64,000 nucleotides of DNA from CAZHEV01 sp964531335 [NCBI: uncultured bacterium] (GCA_964531335.1 CAZHEV010000010.1:1-64000), one strand, 5' to 3'; positions 48,321 to 58,434 are shown, counted from the stretch's first letter. Made by a program: numbers and translations. Notes: generated by a model from the sequence alone, not told the origin.

Positions 48321-50615
48321 ATGGCCGAGAGACGGAAAGCGTACGAACCGCATCACAGGGCGCTAAGCCGCGACCTGGGCCTGTTCCCGGTCACGATGAT
48401 CGGGGTGGGCGCCATGATCGGCGCCGGCATATTCGTCCTCACCGGAATAGCGGCCGGAGTCGCCGGGCCGGCGCTCCTTCTGGTCTTCGTGCTCAACGGG
48501 CTCATAGCGCTCCTAACCGCCATGTCCTACGCCGAGCTGGGCGCCTCCATGCCGGCCGCCGGCGGCGGCTACGTCTGGGTGAAGGAGAGCCTGGGCGGAG
48601 TGCACGGCTTCATGGGCGGTTGGATGAGCTGGTTCGCCCAGGCCACCGCTTGCAGCCTCTACGTCCTGGGATTCGGATACTATTTCACGGAGGCCCTGCA
48701 CGCCCTTGGGGCCGGCGATCCCCTCGGCGACTTCACGCACAGAGGCTTCGCCGTCCTCACCGCGATCGTCTTCGCATATGTGAACTACAGGGGCGCCTCT
48801 GAGACTGCTAGGCTCGGCGGGCTCATAACCATCATAAAAGTCGGGATACTAGTGGTGTTCGTGCTCTCCGGCGTCGCGGTCATCGCCGGCACGCCGGACT
48901 GGACGGAATCGTTCACCCCGTTTCGCCCGATGGGGTGGACGGGCGTGCTGATGGCGATGGGGCTCACGTACATCGCGTTCGAGGGATATGAGCTCATCGT
49001 CCAGACCGGCGAAGAGGTGAAGAACCCCGAGAAGAACATCCCGAGGGCTATCTTCATATCTCTCGCGGTGGTGGTTCCGATCTACGTGCTGGTCGGCTTC
49101 GCCGCACTCGGAGCGATCGACCCCGGCGGCCTGGCATCATGGGAGTTCCTGGCGGAGAAACAGGAGGGGGCGATGGTAGAGGCCGCGAGGCAATTCATGC
49201 CGCTCGGGCTCGCGCTCCTTGTCTTGGGCGGGCTGGCGGCCACCACCTCTGCGCTGAACGCCACGATCTACTCATCATCGCGCGTCGCCTTCGCCATGGG
49301 ACGGGACAGGTATCTGCCGGACTTCGTGCGACAGGTGCATCCTAAGAGGCGCACCCCCCACGTCGCGGTCCTTGTCTCCGCGGGACTCATAATACTCATG
49401 GCGGTCATCCTGCCGATAAAGGACGTGGCAAGCGCCGCGGACATAATGTTCATACTCCTTTTCACCCAGGTCAACATCGCCCTCATAGGCCTCAGGCACA
49501 AGATGCCGAATCTTAAGCGGGCCTTCAAAGTGCCGCTGTACCCGCTCACCCCCGTCCTGGCGATAGTATTCCAGCTCATGCTCGGCGTGTTCCTCTTCCA
49601 TCTGAGCCCCGTGGCGTGGTTCACGGCGGCCATATGGTTGCTGGGAGGCCTTGCCGTCTATTTCGGATACTCGAGCAAGCGCGAGAGCGAGGTGAGCGTA
49701 TCCAAGGTGATCTACGAGGAGCGGGAGCTGACCGAGAAGGCGTACAAGATAGTGGTACCGCTCGCGAGACGAAACGACGTGAGCCCGCTCATGAATATCG
49801 CCACCAGTCTCGCCAAAGTGTACGATGGCGAGGTATGGGCCATGGCCGCGGTGGAGATACCCGGCCAGCTCCCCCTTTCGGCGGGAAAGCGTTTCGTGGA
49901 GCAGACCCGCAGCCTGCTGGCCGAGGCCGACGGGTTCGAGGAGGAGACGGGGATCCCCGTGCACACGCTGGCCAGGGTTACGCACAGGGCCGACGTCGCG
50001 ATACTGGACACGGTCAGGGAGCGCAGGCCCGAGCTGCTCATACTCGGTTGGGGAGGATACAAGAAGGTGCGAGGAGCGATCCTGGGCAGGATACTCGACC
50101 CGGTCGTGCGCACGGCGGCGTGCAACGTGGCCGTGGTGCGATGGCGGGGGATGAGCGAGAGGCTGGAGAGGATACTGCTGCCCACGGCCGGCGGCCCTCA
50201 CGCGCGTTACGCCGCGGTACTCGCGGCCGATCTGGCCAGGGCGAAGCGCGCCTCGCTCACCGTAAGCTACGTGATCAGAAGAGGGGCCACGGACGCGGAG
50301 CGGGAGACGGCCATGGGTTGGATAGACAAGACCGTCGCCGGGGTGGATCTGGGCGGGATCGAGGTCGCCAAGACCCTTCTGGAATCCAACTCGGTCGAGA
50401 AGGCCATAATAGAGGAGTCGAAGAAGCACGATTTCACGATAATAGGCTCATCCAACGTCCTCCCCTGGAAGAAGCTGGTCCTCGGCGACATCCCCAGGAA
50501 CGTCCACCTGAAGTCGCCAGTGCCCGTGATGATGGTGCGAAGGTACGAGGGCCCCGCGAAGTCATGGCTGTTCAGGTTCCTGACTCCCCACGCGCCGCGT
50601 CCGGATGAGCAATAG
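48321..50615 (+). CDS. APC-family amino acid permease with two UspA domains
   Basis: 764 residues. The first ~460 form a 12-helix APC-superfamily permease (GVGAMIGAGIFVLTG in helix 1, FIAFEGYELI in helix 6). Two UspA-like domains follow in the cytoplasm (about 490-620 and 620-750), with segments such as LILGWGGYKKVRGAILGR and FTIIGSSNVLPWKKLVLGD, the second close to the ATP-binding G-2x-G-9x-G(S/T) loop. This fusion is common among archaeal and bacterial permeases and probably lets nucleotides tune uptake. ATG 48321 was chosen by family start; about 37 upstream codons are not conserved in style. Confidence 0.88.
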   Translation: MAERRKAYEPHHRALSRDLGLFPVTMIGVGAMIGAGIFVLTGIAAGVAGPALLLVFVLNGLIALLTAMSYAELGASMPAAGGGYVWVKESLGGVHGFMGGWMSWFAQATACSLYVLGFGYYFTEALHALGAGDPLGDFTHRGFAVLTAIVFAYVNYRGASETARLGGLITIIKVGILVVFVLSGVAVIAGTPDWTESFTPFRPMGWTGVLMAMGLTYIAFEGYELIVQTGEEVKNPEKNIPRAIFISLAVVVPIYVLVGFAALGAIDPGGLASWEFLAEKQEGAMVEAARQFMPLGLALLVLGGLAATTSALNATIYSSSRVAFAMGRDRYLPDFVRQVHPKRRTPHVAVLVSAGLIILMAVILPIKDVASAADIMFILLFTQVNIALIGLRHKMPNLKRAFKVPLYPLTPVLAIVFQLMLGVFLFHLSPVAWFTAAIWLLGGLAVYFGYSSKRESEVSVSKVIYEERELTEKAYKIVVPLARRNDVSPLMNIATSLAKVYDGEVWAMAAVEIPGQLPLSAGKRFVEQTRSLLAEADGFEEETGIPVHTLARVTHRADVAILDTVRERRPELLILGWGGYKKVRGAILGRILDPVVRTAACNVAVVRWRGMSERLERILLPTAGGPHARYAAVLAADLARAKRASLTVSYVIRRGATDAERETAMGWIDKTVAGVDLGGIEVAKTLLESNSVEKAIIEESKKHDFTIIGSSNVLPWKKLVLGDIPRNVHLKSPVPVMMVRRYEGPAKSWLFRFLTPHAPRPDEQ

Positions 50616-50631
50616 CGCGCCGGCGCGTTTT
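50615..50631 (+). terminator. short GC hairpin with T run
   Basis: CGCGCCGGCGCG at 50616-50627 is followed by TTTT, just after the permease stop. The stem is short (4 bp with a 4-base loop), so efficiency is doubtful. Confidence 0.35.
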
Positions 50632-50635
50632 CCTC

Positions 50636-50664
50636 TGGCCTTGGCCCCGCGCAACGCATATAAT
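50636..50664 (+). promoter_or_regulatory. promoter of the AGCS symporter gene
   Basis: A perfect TATAAT lies at 50659-50664, with a weak TGGCCT in the -35 place 17 bases upstream. The start codon is 73 bases further on, and a small inverted repeat (TGTCC, GGACA) lies at about 50679-50691 in the leader. Confidence 0.45.
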
Positions 50665-50737
50665 GGCCAGACCTTAATGTCCGGAGGGACATCCGGGTGC
50701 CGCCGTTCATACATTACAAAGCCTCCAGGGGGACTGA

Positions 50738-52435
50738 ATGAGTGACGCCATCCTTTCGGCCTTCGAGGACTTCGTCGACAAGGGCAGCCAGTACGTTTGG
50801 GAGACCCCCGAAGCCTTCCCCTGGCTCGTCGCCCTGCTTCTAGCCGCGGGCATATTCACCACTTTCAGGATGGGCTGGATCCAGCTCCGCAAGCTGGGAC
50901 ACGCCATCGACGTCATTCGCGGCCGGTACGACAACCCCGCGGACGAGGGCGACATCAACCACTTCCAGGCCCTTTCCACAGCGCTGTCGGCCACGGTGGG
51001 CATCGGCAACATAGGCGGCGTGGCCATAGGCATCCACTACGGGGGCCCCGGTATCCTGTTCTGGCTGTGGGTATCGGGCCTTTTCGGCATGGCGCTCAAG
51101 TACGCCGAGTGCACGTTGTCGATGAACTACCGCTCCTTCGACGACAAAGGAAACGCATCCGGCGGCCCCATGTACTACATAGAGCGCGGGCTCGGGAAGA
51201 GCTGGAAGTGGATGGCGGTGCTCTTCGCCTTTCTGGCCATAGTATGCTCCTTCGGCAGCGGCAACATGAATCAGGCCAACACCGTCGCCATAAGCGCCGC
51301 CTCCGACTTCAACGTGCCCCACTGGATATCCGGGCTGATCCTGGCGTCGGTGGTGGCATTGGTCATACTGGGCGGGATCAAGCGCATAGGCGCGGTGTCG
51401 AGCCGGCTCATGCCGTTCATGACCATAGTCTACGTTACCGTGGCCCTGATCATTCTCTTCAGCAACATCGACAGGCTGCCCGGAGTTCTGGCCGAGGTGA
51501 TCGACCAGGCGTTCACGCCCGAGGCCAAGCTCGGCGGCACGGCCCTCGGGGTGTGGCACTTCACAATGATGTGGGGTATCAGGCGCGCGCTCTTCTCCAA
51601 CGAGGCCGGCCAGGGAAGCGCTCCCATCGCGCACGCCGCGGCCAAGACGAAGGAGCCCGTGCGCGAGGGAGTCGTGGCCATGGTGGGCCCGCTGGTGGAC
51701 ACGATAATAGTATGCACCATGACGGGAATGGTCATCATATTGGCCGGCGTCTGGGATGACAAGAAGGACGACAAGATGTTCCTGGAGCCGGACAAGGTCG
51801 AGGTCATGGTGGATCCCGGCTTCGAGTTGAGCGACTCCTACCTGCACAGACCCGAGGCGGCGGACCTGAGGGAGTTCCAGGGCACCACGGACGTCGTCGA
51901 CGGCGTGGCCGAGGGGCTTGTCTTCTCGGTGAACCACGGGCTCATCGAAGACCCGGTCCTGCTCCTGGACGGCGAGCCCTACAGCGGACCCCTGACAATC
52001 GAGGGCACCGGCGTCTCCGGGTCCGGCGGCGAGAGCCTGGGCCTGGAGATAAGCGGGAGGATGCTGTTGAGCAGCTCGGCGCTGACCGCCTGGGCATTCC
52101 AGGTGGGTTTCGAGCCCGTGGCCCCGTGGGGCAATCTGATAGTCACGTTCGCGGTCTTTCTTTTCGCGCTTTCCACCGTGATCTCCTGGTCCTATTACGG
52201 AGATCGCTGCGTCGAGTACTTGTTCGGCGTCAAGTACGTTATGATATACAGGGCGATCTATTGCTGCTTCACTTACATAGGCGCGGTCACCGCCCTCGAG
52301 ACGGTCTGGGCTTACGGCGACCTGGCGCTGGGCCTCATGTCGGCGCCCAACCTGATCGCCATAATCCTGCTCAGCCCCGTAGTCGTACGCATAAGCAGGG
52401 ACTATTTCTCCAGGGAGCACAAGAGGCTGAGATGA
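50738..52435 (+). CDS. sodium:alanine symporter (AGCS family) with large loop
   Basis: 565 residues, against about 450-480 for ordinary AGCS carriers. Family landmarks: NHFQALSTALSATVGIGNIGGVA, GGPMYYIERGLG, GVWHFTMMWGIRRALFSNEAGQGSAPIAHAAA and AFQVGF near the last helices. It imports alanine or glycine with sodium. The extra ~100 residues (about 340-445, WDDKKDDKMFLEP to ISGRMLL) form a soluble, beta-rich insert before the last helices, probably outside the cytoplasm. Its own promoter lies upstream. The NSS gene follows 85 bases downstream on the same strand. Confidence 0.9.
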   Translation: MSDAILSAFEDFVDKGSQYVWETPEAFPWLVALLLAAGIFTTFRMGWIQLRKLGHAIDVIRGRYDNPADEGDINHFQALSTALSATVGIGNIGGVAIGIHYGGPGILFWLWVSGLFGMALKYAECTLSMNYRSFDDKGNASGGPMYYIERGLGKSWKWMAVLFAFLAIVCSFGSGNMNQANTVAISAASDFNVPHWISGLILASVVALVILGGIKRIGAVSSRLMPFMTIVYVTVALIILFSNIDRLPGVLAEVIDQAFTPEAKLGGTALGVWHFTMMWGIRRALFSNEAGQGSAPIAHAAAKTKEPVREGVVAMVGPLVDTIIVCTMTGMVIILAGVWDDKKDDKMFLEPDKVEVMVDPGFELSDSYLHRPEAADLREFQGTTDVVDGVAEGLVFSVNHGLIEDPVLLLDGEPYSGPLTIEGTGVSGSGGESLGLEISGRMLLSSSALTAWAFQVGFEPVAPWGNLIVTFAVFLFALSTVISWSYYGDRCVEYLFGVKYVMIYRAIYCCFTYIGAVTALETVWAYGDLALGLMSAPNLIAIILLSPVVVRISRDYFSREHKRLR

Positions 52436-52520
52436 TCCGGCCTCGCCGCGCGGCGCCGCTCCGACGATTGCGCGGAACGGCTGGATCCGGCGGGCGGCAA
52501 CGGACGCTGGGAGAGGGAGA

Positions 52521-53903
52521 TTGGAATACAGTAGAGGACAATTCGGACATCTCGGGTTCATCCTCGCCGCGGCCGGTTCGGCGATAGGCCTGGGCAATAT
52601 CTGGAAGTTCCCTTATATCGCATACGACAATCAGGGTGGATCGTTCGTCTTGATCTACCTCTTGTCCATCTTGGTCGTGGGCGCCCCGATAATGATCGCG
52701 GAGATAGTGATAGGACGTTCCACGCAACGCAGCCCCGTAGGAGCCTTCCTCCGCCTGGGCCATCCGGCCTGGAGCTCCGTGGGGTGGCTCGGCGTGATGA
52801 CCGGGTTCGTCATTCTCTCCTACTATTGCGTGGTCGCGGGATGGACCGTCGCCTACTTCTTCAAGTGCTTGAGCTGGTCCTTCCACGGCTTCACGGAGAC
52901 CGACGCCGTCACCCTCGGAGATCAGTTCGGCGCCTTCCTGGGAAACCCCGCCGCGCAGATAGGCTACCACGCCGTGTTCATGGGCTTCTCCATCGCGGTC
53001 GTGATATTCGGCGTGCAGAAGGGGATCGAGAGGACCACCAGGATCCTGATGCCCATACTCTTCTTCATACTGGTCGTCCTGGTCGTCAACTCTTTCAGAA
53101 CGCCCGGCTTTCGCGAGGCCCTCTCATTTCTTTTCACCCCGAACAAGATAACGCCCGACGGGGTGCTGGAGGCGGTAGGCCATTCCTTCTTCACCCTCAG
53201 CCTGGGCATGGGCGCGATGATCACCTACGGAAGCTACATGAGCAAGAAAGAGTCGCTTCCCAAGTCGGCGCTCACGGTCTGCGCGCTGGACACCCTCATA
53301 GCCCTGATGGCATGCGTCATCATGTTCTCCATCATATTCAGCGTGAGCGCCGGCGAGAGAGCGAGCCAGTTCTCCGACAGCGCCGTCATTCTCTTCACCA
53401 CGCTGCCCAAGATGTTCTACAGCCTGCCGGGAGGGGTTGTGCTCGCGCCGGTCTTCTACACGCTGGTGGGGTTCGCGGCACTCACTTCCACGATTTCACT
53501 GCTGGAGGTCGTCGTGTCCTTCTTCATCGACCAGCTAAGCTGGCCGAGGCGGATCGCCACGGGGCTCCTCGGGTTCCTGGTCTTCTCCTTCGGAATTCTA
53601 TCGGCGCTCTCGAACGGGGCGGTGGAGTCCCTTTCGAGCTGGACACCGCTGGGGGACAAGACGGCGGGGGTGTTCGACACGCTGGACTATCTGGCCTCGA
53701 ACTGGTTCCTTCCCATCGGCGGGCTGTTCATATCGGTTTTCGTCGGCTGGGTTCTGAAGGGCGCCTTCACGCGCCGGGAGGCGGAAACCGGCCACGGACC
53801 ATTCGCCCTGCACGATCTCTGGAAGGTGGTCCTCAGGTTCGCATGCCCCGCGGCCATAGGCTGGGTCATCTACGCCGTCATCCAGGGCAAGGCCTTCAAC
53901 TAG
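52521..53903 (+). CDS. neurotransmitter:sodium symporter (NSS family)
   Basis: 460 residues with about 11-12 helices, like bacterial LeuT-type amino acid carriers. The helix-1 signature is complete (AAAGSAIGLGNIWKFPY, with the sodium-site residues), as is the unwound helix-6 region SFFTLSLGMGAMITYGSYM. The start is TTG 52521, preceded by GGGAGAGGGAG, since no ATG fits before the conserved helix. It lies in line with the AGCS gene and together they form an amino acid uptake pair. The specific substrate is unknown. Confidence 0.92.
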   Translation: MEYSRGQFGHLGFILAAAGSAIGLGNIWKFPYIAYDNQGGSFVLIYLLSILVVGAPIMIAEIVIGRSTQRSPVGAFLRLGHPAWSSVGWLGVMTGFVILSYYCVVAGWTVAYFFKCLSWSFHGFTETDAVTLGDQFGAFLGNPAAQIGYHAVFMGFSIAVVIFGVQKGIERTTRILMPILFFILVVLVVNSFRTPGFREALSFLFTPNKITPDGVLEAVGHSFFTLSLGMGAMITYGSYMSKKESLPKSALTVCALDTLIALMACVIMFSIIFSVSAGERASQFSDSAVILFTTLPKMFYSLPGGVVLAPVFYTLVGFAALTSTISLLEVVVSFFIDQLSWPRRIATGLLGFLVFSFGILSALSNGAVESLSSWTPLGDKTAGVFDTLDYLASNWFLPIGGLFISVFVGWVLKGAFTRREAETGHGPFALHDLWKVVLRFACPAAIGWVIYAVIQGKAFN

Positions 53904-53930
53904 CGATCCGTATCCTTTCACTCACTTTTG

Positions 53931-54010
53931 ATCGGGATAGGGGCGGCGGGCTTTGCCCCGCCGCTCCCCTCCCACACCGCCGGACATGCGGGTCCGCATA
54001 CGGTGGTTCA
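53931..54010 (-). mobile_element. group II intron 3' end remnant (domains 5-6)
   Basis: Read on the minus strand this 80-base stretch has the look of bacterial group II intron domain 5 (ACCGTATGCGG, ACC turn, CCGCATGTCCGGCGGT) followed by GTGTGGGAGGGG, a GC-rich domain 6 hairpin (GGCGGGGC, AAA, GCCCGCCGCC) and a final CCTATCCCGAT, matching the usual CTACCCGAT-type 3' end. No reverse transcriptase gene or other domain is present. This is a relic, identified from memory of intron ends. Confidence 0.5.
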
Positions 54011-54035
54011 CATCGAGCTCATAAGTTTTAGAGAG

Positions 54036-54066
54036 CCCGAGCCGGAGGTCGGCCCTCCGGCTCGGG
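54036..54066. terminator. 13-bp perfect hairpin after NSS gene
   Basis: CCCGAGCCGGAGG (54036-54048) pairs perfectly with 54054-54066 around a 5-base loop. No T run follows on either strand. It lies between the convergent NSS gene and the FlgD-tail relic. Confidence 0.5.
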
Positions 54067-54090
54067 TCGTGAGCCGGCGCAAGAATCGGG

Positions 54091-54300
54091 TTACTGTACG
54101 GCGAGCAGCTTCATCAGCTTCGTTGAGGCTCCTGCGCTGAGCCTGCAGAAGTACACTCCGTTCGGCATTCTCTATCCGGACGCGTTAGTCCGGTTCCAGA
54201 TCGCCGAGTGGACGCCCGAGGACATGCTCTCGTCGACGAGCACCTTCACTCTCCTGCCGGCTACGTCCGACCGGGCGTCGAGAGATCGGCGCGGGGGCTG
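54091..54300 (-). pseudogene. FlgD-like C-terminal tail relic with nonsense stop
   Basis: The minus strand encodes DVAGRRVKVLVDESMSSGVH, SAIWNRTNASG, a TAG stop (54174-54172), then in the same frame RMPNGVYFCRLSAGAS and KLMKLLAVQ with a TAA at 54091. Together these are the end of a FlgD-like Ig export tail (compare NGVYFFRLET in the gene at 42954). One stop codon breaks it, and the protein body is gone. The adjacent intron relic suggests a decayed insertion site. Confidence 0.6.
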
Positions 54301-54344
54301 GTGAAGCCCGGGACGAACCGCGGCTCGAGGATCTCTTTTCCTGT

Positions 54345-56330
54345 TTACCTGTTCTTTATCGCGCTTCTCCAGACCAGGTACCCGACCAGCGCGAATACTC
54401 CCAGCGCGACGAACGGGTCGAGCGGGCCTGACCATTCGTGGCCCCAGCCTTCCCATTTTTCGACCTTCCACCTGCTTACGGCGAAGGTGTAGCCCGCGAT
54501 CACCACCCCCATCAGGCCTTCGCCGGCTATCAGGCCCGACGAGAAAAGGATCCCCCCCTCTCGCCTCGTCTCGAGGGCGGCCTTGTCTTTCCTCGCGCCG
54601 CGCTCGATGAGCCTTCGTATTATTCCGCCGGCGAAGATCGGAGACATGGTGGAGAGAGGCAGGTACATGCCCACGGCGAAGGGGAGCGCGGATATGCCGA
54701 GGAGCTCCATTATCGCCGCCACCCCCGCGCCCGCCATCACCAGCTCCCAGGGCACGCTCTGCGTGAGGACCCCCTCTATGACGGTCTTCATCAAGGTGGC
54801 CTGGGGCGCCGGCAGATCGGTTGAGCCCACCTCGTACGTGTTGCACAGAAGGATCACGGTGGCCGAGACGGCTATGGCGGACGTCAGCGACCCCACTATC
54901 TCGCCGACCTGTTGCTTGTACGGAGTCGCTCCCACCAGAAAGCCCGTCTTGAGATCCTGGCTCGTGTCGCCCGCTATCGAAGAGGCCACGCACACGACGG
55001 TTCCGATGGTGAGTGCCGCGACCATTCCCACCTGATCGGTCCAACCCAGGCTCAGAAAGATGAGGCTCGTGCCCAGCAGCGTGGCTATCGTCATTCCGGA
55101 GGTGGGATTCGATGAAACACCCACCAGACCCACTATGCGCGATGAGACGGTCACGAAGAAGAAGGCGAAGAGGGCAACGCAGGCGGCGGCGATGAGGCGC
55201 GTGGCGAGCGACTCGACCGGGCCCAGCACGTGCGGCACCGCGGCGATGAGCAGCACTATCACCGTCACTCCCAGCAGCACGAACTTCAGCGGCGTGTCTC
55301 TCTTCGTCCTGAGGACACCCTCCGTGGACGCTTCGCCACCGGCGCCCATGTGGCCGACGGCCAGACGGAACGAATGCAACATCGTCGGGAAGGCCCGCAC
55401 TATCGTGACAATACCGCCCAGAGCCACTCCCCCCGCGCCGACGTATCTTATGTACTTGTTCCAGATCTCCTTTGGGGTCATATCGGAGATGACCTTGGCC
55501 GTCTCGGGAAAAAGCGGCTCCGTGAGAGGATCCCCCAGGTGCGCGATGAGCGGTATGAGGCATCCCCATGAGAGCAGGCTTCCCGCCACCATGATAGAAG
55601 CTATCCTGTAGTTGAGTATGAAGCCCACGCCCATGAGCATAGGCGCCGTCTCCATGCCCAGCTGCGCTTTGCTCAGGCGGGGCACGTTCCACCGGACGAT
55701 GGGCTCCCACACGTTCGCGAAGTCGGCGAAGAACCTTATAATGAAGCCCAGGCCGAGCCCCTTCAATATGCCCGCCGCACGGGCGCCTCCCGATTCGGCC
55801 GCCACCAGTACCTCCGCGCAGGCGGTGCCCTCGGGGTAAGGCAGCTTCCCGTGCTCTCGGCTCATAAGATATGCGCGAAGGGGTATCATGGCTAGGATGC
55901 CGAGGACGCCGCCGAACGCGGCGAGCGCCGAGATCTGCGCCAGCTTGGGGCTGAGGCCCCAGAGGAAAAGGGCCGGAATCGTGAATATCAGCCCGGAGGT
56001 GAGCGATGAGCTGGCCGACCCGATGGTCTGCGACGTGTTGTGCTCCAGGATTGTGGACCTGCCCCATATGCCGCGAGCGGCACGGAAGAAGGCCACCGTC
56101 ATCACCGCGATCGGTATGGAGGTGCTTACGGTGAGGCCGGCCCTGAGGCCGAGGTAGGCGTTCGCGGAGCCGAAGATCACGCCGAAGAACACGCCCGAGA
56201 GCGCGGCCCTTACCGTGAACTCGGCCATGGACTCCCGCGGCGCGACGTAGGGCTTGTACTTCTCCCCGTCTATGGCCTCGTAAGCGTCGGAGGAGAGGCC
56301 TCTTCTTGTCGAACCAGCGGAGTCGGGCAA
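54345..56330 (-). CDS. OPT family oligopeptide transporter
   Basis: 661 residues with about 15-16 helices. OPT landmarks: [35 protein letters not shown] near the start, [16 protein letters not shown] and the C-terminal [20 protein letters not shown] proteins import short peptides, or metal chelates in some lineages. The S9 peptidase gene begins upstream and ends 70 bases before this one on the same strand, so peptide release and import are probably coordinated. The start ATG 56330 opens a cytoplasmic tail of normal length. Confidence 0.9.
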   Translation of the reverse strand: MPDSAGSTRRGLSSDAYEAIDGEKYKPYVAPRESMAEFTVRAALSGVFFGVIFGSANAYLGLRAGLTVSTSIPIAVMTVAFFRAARGIWGRSTILEHNTSQTIGSASSSLTSGLIFTIPALFLWGLSPKLAQISALAAFGGVLGILAMIPLRAYLMSREHGKLPYPEGTACAEVLVAAESGGARAAGILKGLGLGFIIRFFADFANVWEPIVRWNVPRLSKAQLGMETAPMLMGVGFILNYRIASIMVAGSLLSWGCLIPLIAHLGDPLTEPLFPETAKVISDMTPKEIWNKYIRYVGAGGVALGGIVTIVRAFPTMLHSFRLAVGHMGAGGEASTEGVLRTKRDTPLKFVLLGVTVIVLLIAAVPHVLGPVESLATRLIAAACVALFAFFFVTVSSRIVGLVGVSSNPTSGMTIATLLGTSLIFLSLGWTDQVGMVAALTIGTVVCVASSIAGDTSQDLKTGFLVGATPYKQQVGEIVGSLTSAIAVSATVILLCNTYEVGSTDLPAPQATLMKTVIEGVLTQSVPWELVMAGAGVAAIMELLGISALPFAVGMYLPLSTMSPIFAGGIIRRLIERGARKDKAALETRREGGILFSSGLIAGEGLMGVVIAGYTFAVSRWKVEKWEGWGHEWSGPLDPFVALGVFALVGYLVWRSAIKNR

Positions 56331-56400
56331 AACCGTCGGTACCTGCTCGAAAGAACTCTGACCACAAGGGAGACGGCGCGTCCAGGCGCCGTCCCATTCT

Positions 56401-58434
56401 TTACTCCATCAAGTGCTTGTCGAACCAGTCAATGGCCCTTTTCATATAGTCGAGCCTGTGGGCCCTCTCCCTGAACCCGTGCCCCTCGCGAGGATAGAGC
56501 ACGAGCTCGCTCTCCACGCCTTTCACCTTGAGGGCCGTGTACAGCTCCCAGGCCTGGCCGGAGTCCACCCTGTCGTCCGCTTTCCCGTGGACTATCAACA
56601 CCGGCGTGTCGGCCTTGTTGACGTGAGCTATCGGCGAGCGCTCCCAAACGATATCCGGGTTGTCGTATACCCAGAAATCCCAGTGCACCATGCACATCTC
56701 ATAAGGTATGTCCGTGGTGCCGGTGAACGAGTGCCAGTTCGAGATCCCCGCGTGATCTATGGTCGCCGCGAAGCGTTCGGTATGAGCGGTGGCCGCCAGA
56801 GCCGACATGTACCCTCCGTACGAGGTGCCGCCCATTCCGACGCGGCCCTCGTCCACCAGGCCCAGCTCTATCAGATAGTCCACCCCGGTCAGCAGGTCCT
56901 GGAACTCGGCGCCGCCCAGGTCCCCGTGATCGCCCTTCGAGAAAGCCACGCCCCTGCCGATGCTCCCCCTGTAGTTGGGCATCAGCACCACGTAGCCCCT
57001 GGCCGCCAGGCACTGGGTCCACCTGTAGGGGTTGTTGTTCCATCCGTCCAGGTACACGCCCTCCGGGCCGCCGTGCACCTGAACGACCAGCGGGTAGCGC
57101 GTTCCCTCGACGTAGTCGAGGGGCCTCATAAGAAGCCCCTCTATTTCGAGACCATCTACTGAGGACCAGCGAACGACCTCCTGCCGTGCGAACTCTATCT
57201 CGTTCAGCACGGGGTTCGAGAAAGTCTCCCTGTCCACGGACCCGACGCCGCGGCTGAATATGCCGCCCTTTTTCCAGAGATACAGCTCTGCCGGGTGCTT
57301 GTAGGTGCTCGCGATCACGGCCGCAACCGACCCATCCTCCGAGAAGCTGAAGCTATAGAAGACCGGGCCGTCCTTTGTGATCCTCTTCAGCCCCTCCCCG
57401 TCCGCGCCTATCGTGTTGAGCGCCGTCTTAGTTCCCTCGTACGATAGAAAGACCAGCTCGTCTTCCTCCATCCAGTCGACGGAGGTGACGGTGGCTTCGA
57501 TATCCGGCGTCAGGTTGACCGCCTCTCCCGAAGGGGCGCTCACCACGAACACGGATCCCGCATACGGGTCGTTCGCCGAGACGGCGGCGCGGAACGCTAT
57601 GTGCCGCCCGTCGGGGCTCCACCGCGGGGGGCCCAGCTTTCCCCACGTCTCGCACACGCGCGCCGGCTCCCCTCCGGAGGCGGGCACTATCTGAAGCTTC
57701 TTGAACATGTAGGAGTCATCCACGCGGGGCTGCTCCGTCGTGGAGACAGCGATGTGCGCTCCGTCGGGAGACCAATCGAAGTCCCAGACGCTTATGTCCG
57801 TGGTCGTCACCCGGTGCGCATCGCCCGTCTCGACGTCCACGGCCCAGAGCCTTCTCGGCTTCAGGTTCTCGTCCACTACTATCCAGTCCTCTCCCCTCTT
57901 CTCCTTCTCCTTTTCCTCCTCGGCCTTGGGATCGCTCGCCACGTAGGCTATGAGACGCCCGTCGGGAGACCACTGGAAGCTCTTAACCGCGGTCTCGGAC
58001 CGCGTCACCTGCCGCGCCTCTCCGCCGCGCATCGAGATGACGTAGACCTGGTTCTTTCTCTCCGAGTCCTCGTCTCCGTCGCCCTCGCGGTCCGGCGAGG
58101 GCCTGTCGCTCAGGAAGGCCATGTGCGTTCCGTCGGGCGACCACTGCGGCGCCCGCGAGTCGCCAAGTCCGTAGACGAACCTGCGGTGCTCCCCCCTGAA
58201 CGTGGAGGCCACCCATATCTCGTAATGGTCCTCGCCCTTTGCCTCGTCGGGACCGCTCGGAACCCTCATGACGTAGGCCACGTAGTCTCCGTCCGGGCTT
58301 ATCACCGCATCGGAAACGCTCTTGAGCCCGACGACCACCTCCGGAGAGAGGCCGTCCGCCGATACGCCGGACGCATGCGTCACGAGCGCAAGCGCCACCA
58401 AGAAAGCCAACAGCAATCCAGTGGGTCTTCTCAT
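56401..58434 (-). CDS. S9 family prolyl oligopeptidase/acylaminoacyl peptidase
   Basis: 677 residues with a signal peptide (LLLAFLVALALVTHASGVSA). A TolB/WD-like propeller with repeated SPDG blades fills residues to about 400. The C-terminal alpha/beta hydrolase has the nucleophile GGTSYGGYMSA, the acid in HGKADDRVDS and the His in PREGHGFRE. It is a secreted or periplasmic peptidase cutting oligopeptides or removing N-terminal residues. ATG 58434 was chosen because GGGAGGT precedes it and the signal sequence follows. It is paired with the OPT transporter downstream. Confidence 0.92.
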   Translation of the reverse strand: MRRPTGLLLAFLVALALVTHASGVSADGLSPEVVVGLKSVSDAVISPDGDYVAYVMRVPSGPDEAKGEDHYEIWVASTFRGEHRRFVYGLGDSRAPQWSPDGTHMAFLSDRPSPDREGDGDEDSERKNQVYVISMRGGEARQVTRSETAVKSFQWSPDGRLIAYVASDPKAEEEKEKEKRGEDWIVVDENLKPRRLWAVDVETGDAHRVTTTDISVWDFDWSPDGAHIAVSTTEQPRVDDSYMFKKLQIVPASGGEPARVCETWGKLGPPRWSPDGRHIAFRAAVSANDPYAGSVFVVSAPSGEAVNLTPDIEATVTSVDWMEEDELVFLSYEGTKTALNTIGADGEGLKRITKDGPVFYSFSFSEDGSVAAVIASTYKHPAELYLWKKGGIFSRGVGSVDRETFSNPVLNEIEFARQEVVRWSSVDGLEIEGLLMRPLDYVEGTRYPLVVQVHGGPEGVYLDGWNNNPYRWTQCLAARGYVVLMPNYRGSIGRGVAFSKGDHGDLGGAEFQDLLTGVDYLIELGLVDEGRVGMGGTSYGGYMSALAATAHTERFAATIDHAGISNWHSFTGTTDIPYEMCMVHWDFWVYDNPDIVWERSPIAHVNKADTPVLIVHGKADDRVDSGQAWELYTALKVKGVESELVLYPREGHGFRERAHRLDYMKRAIDWFDKHLME

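Noticed and set aside
50840-52597. 585-codon minus-strand frame
   Set aside because: It overlaps the unmistakable AGCS symporter gene and lacks any motif.
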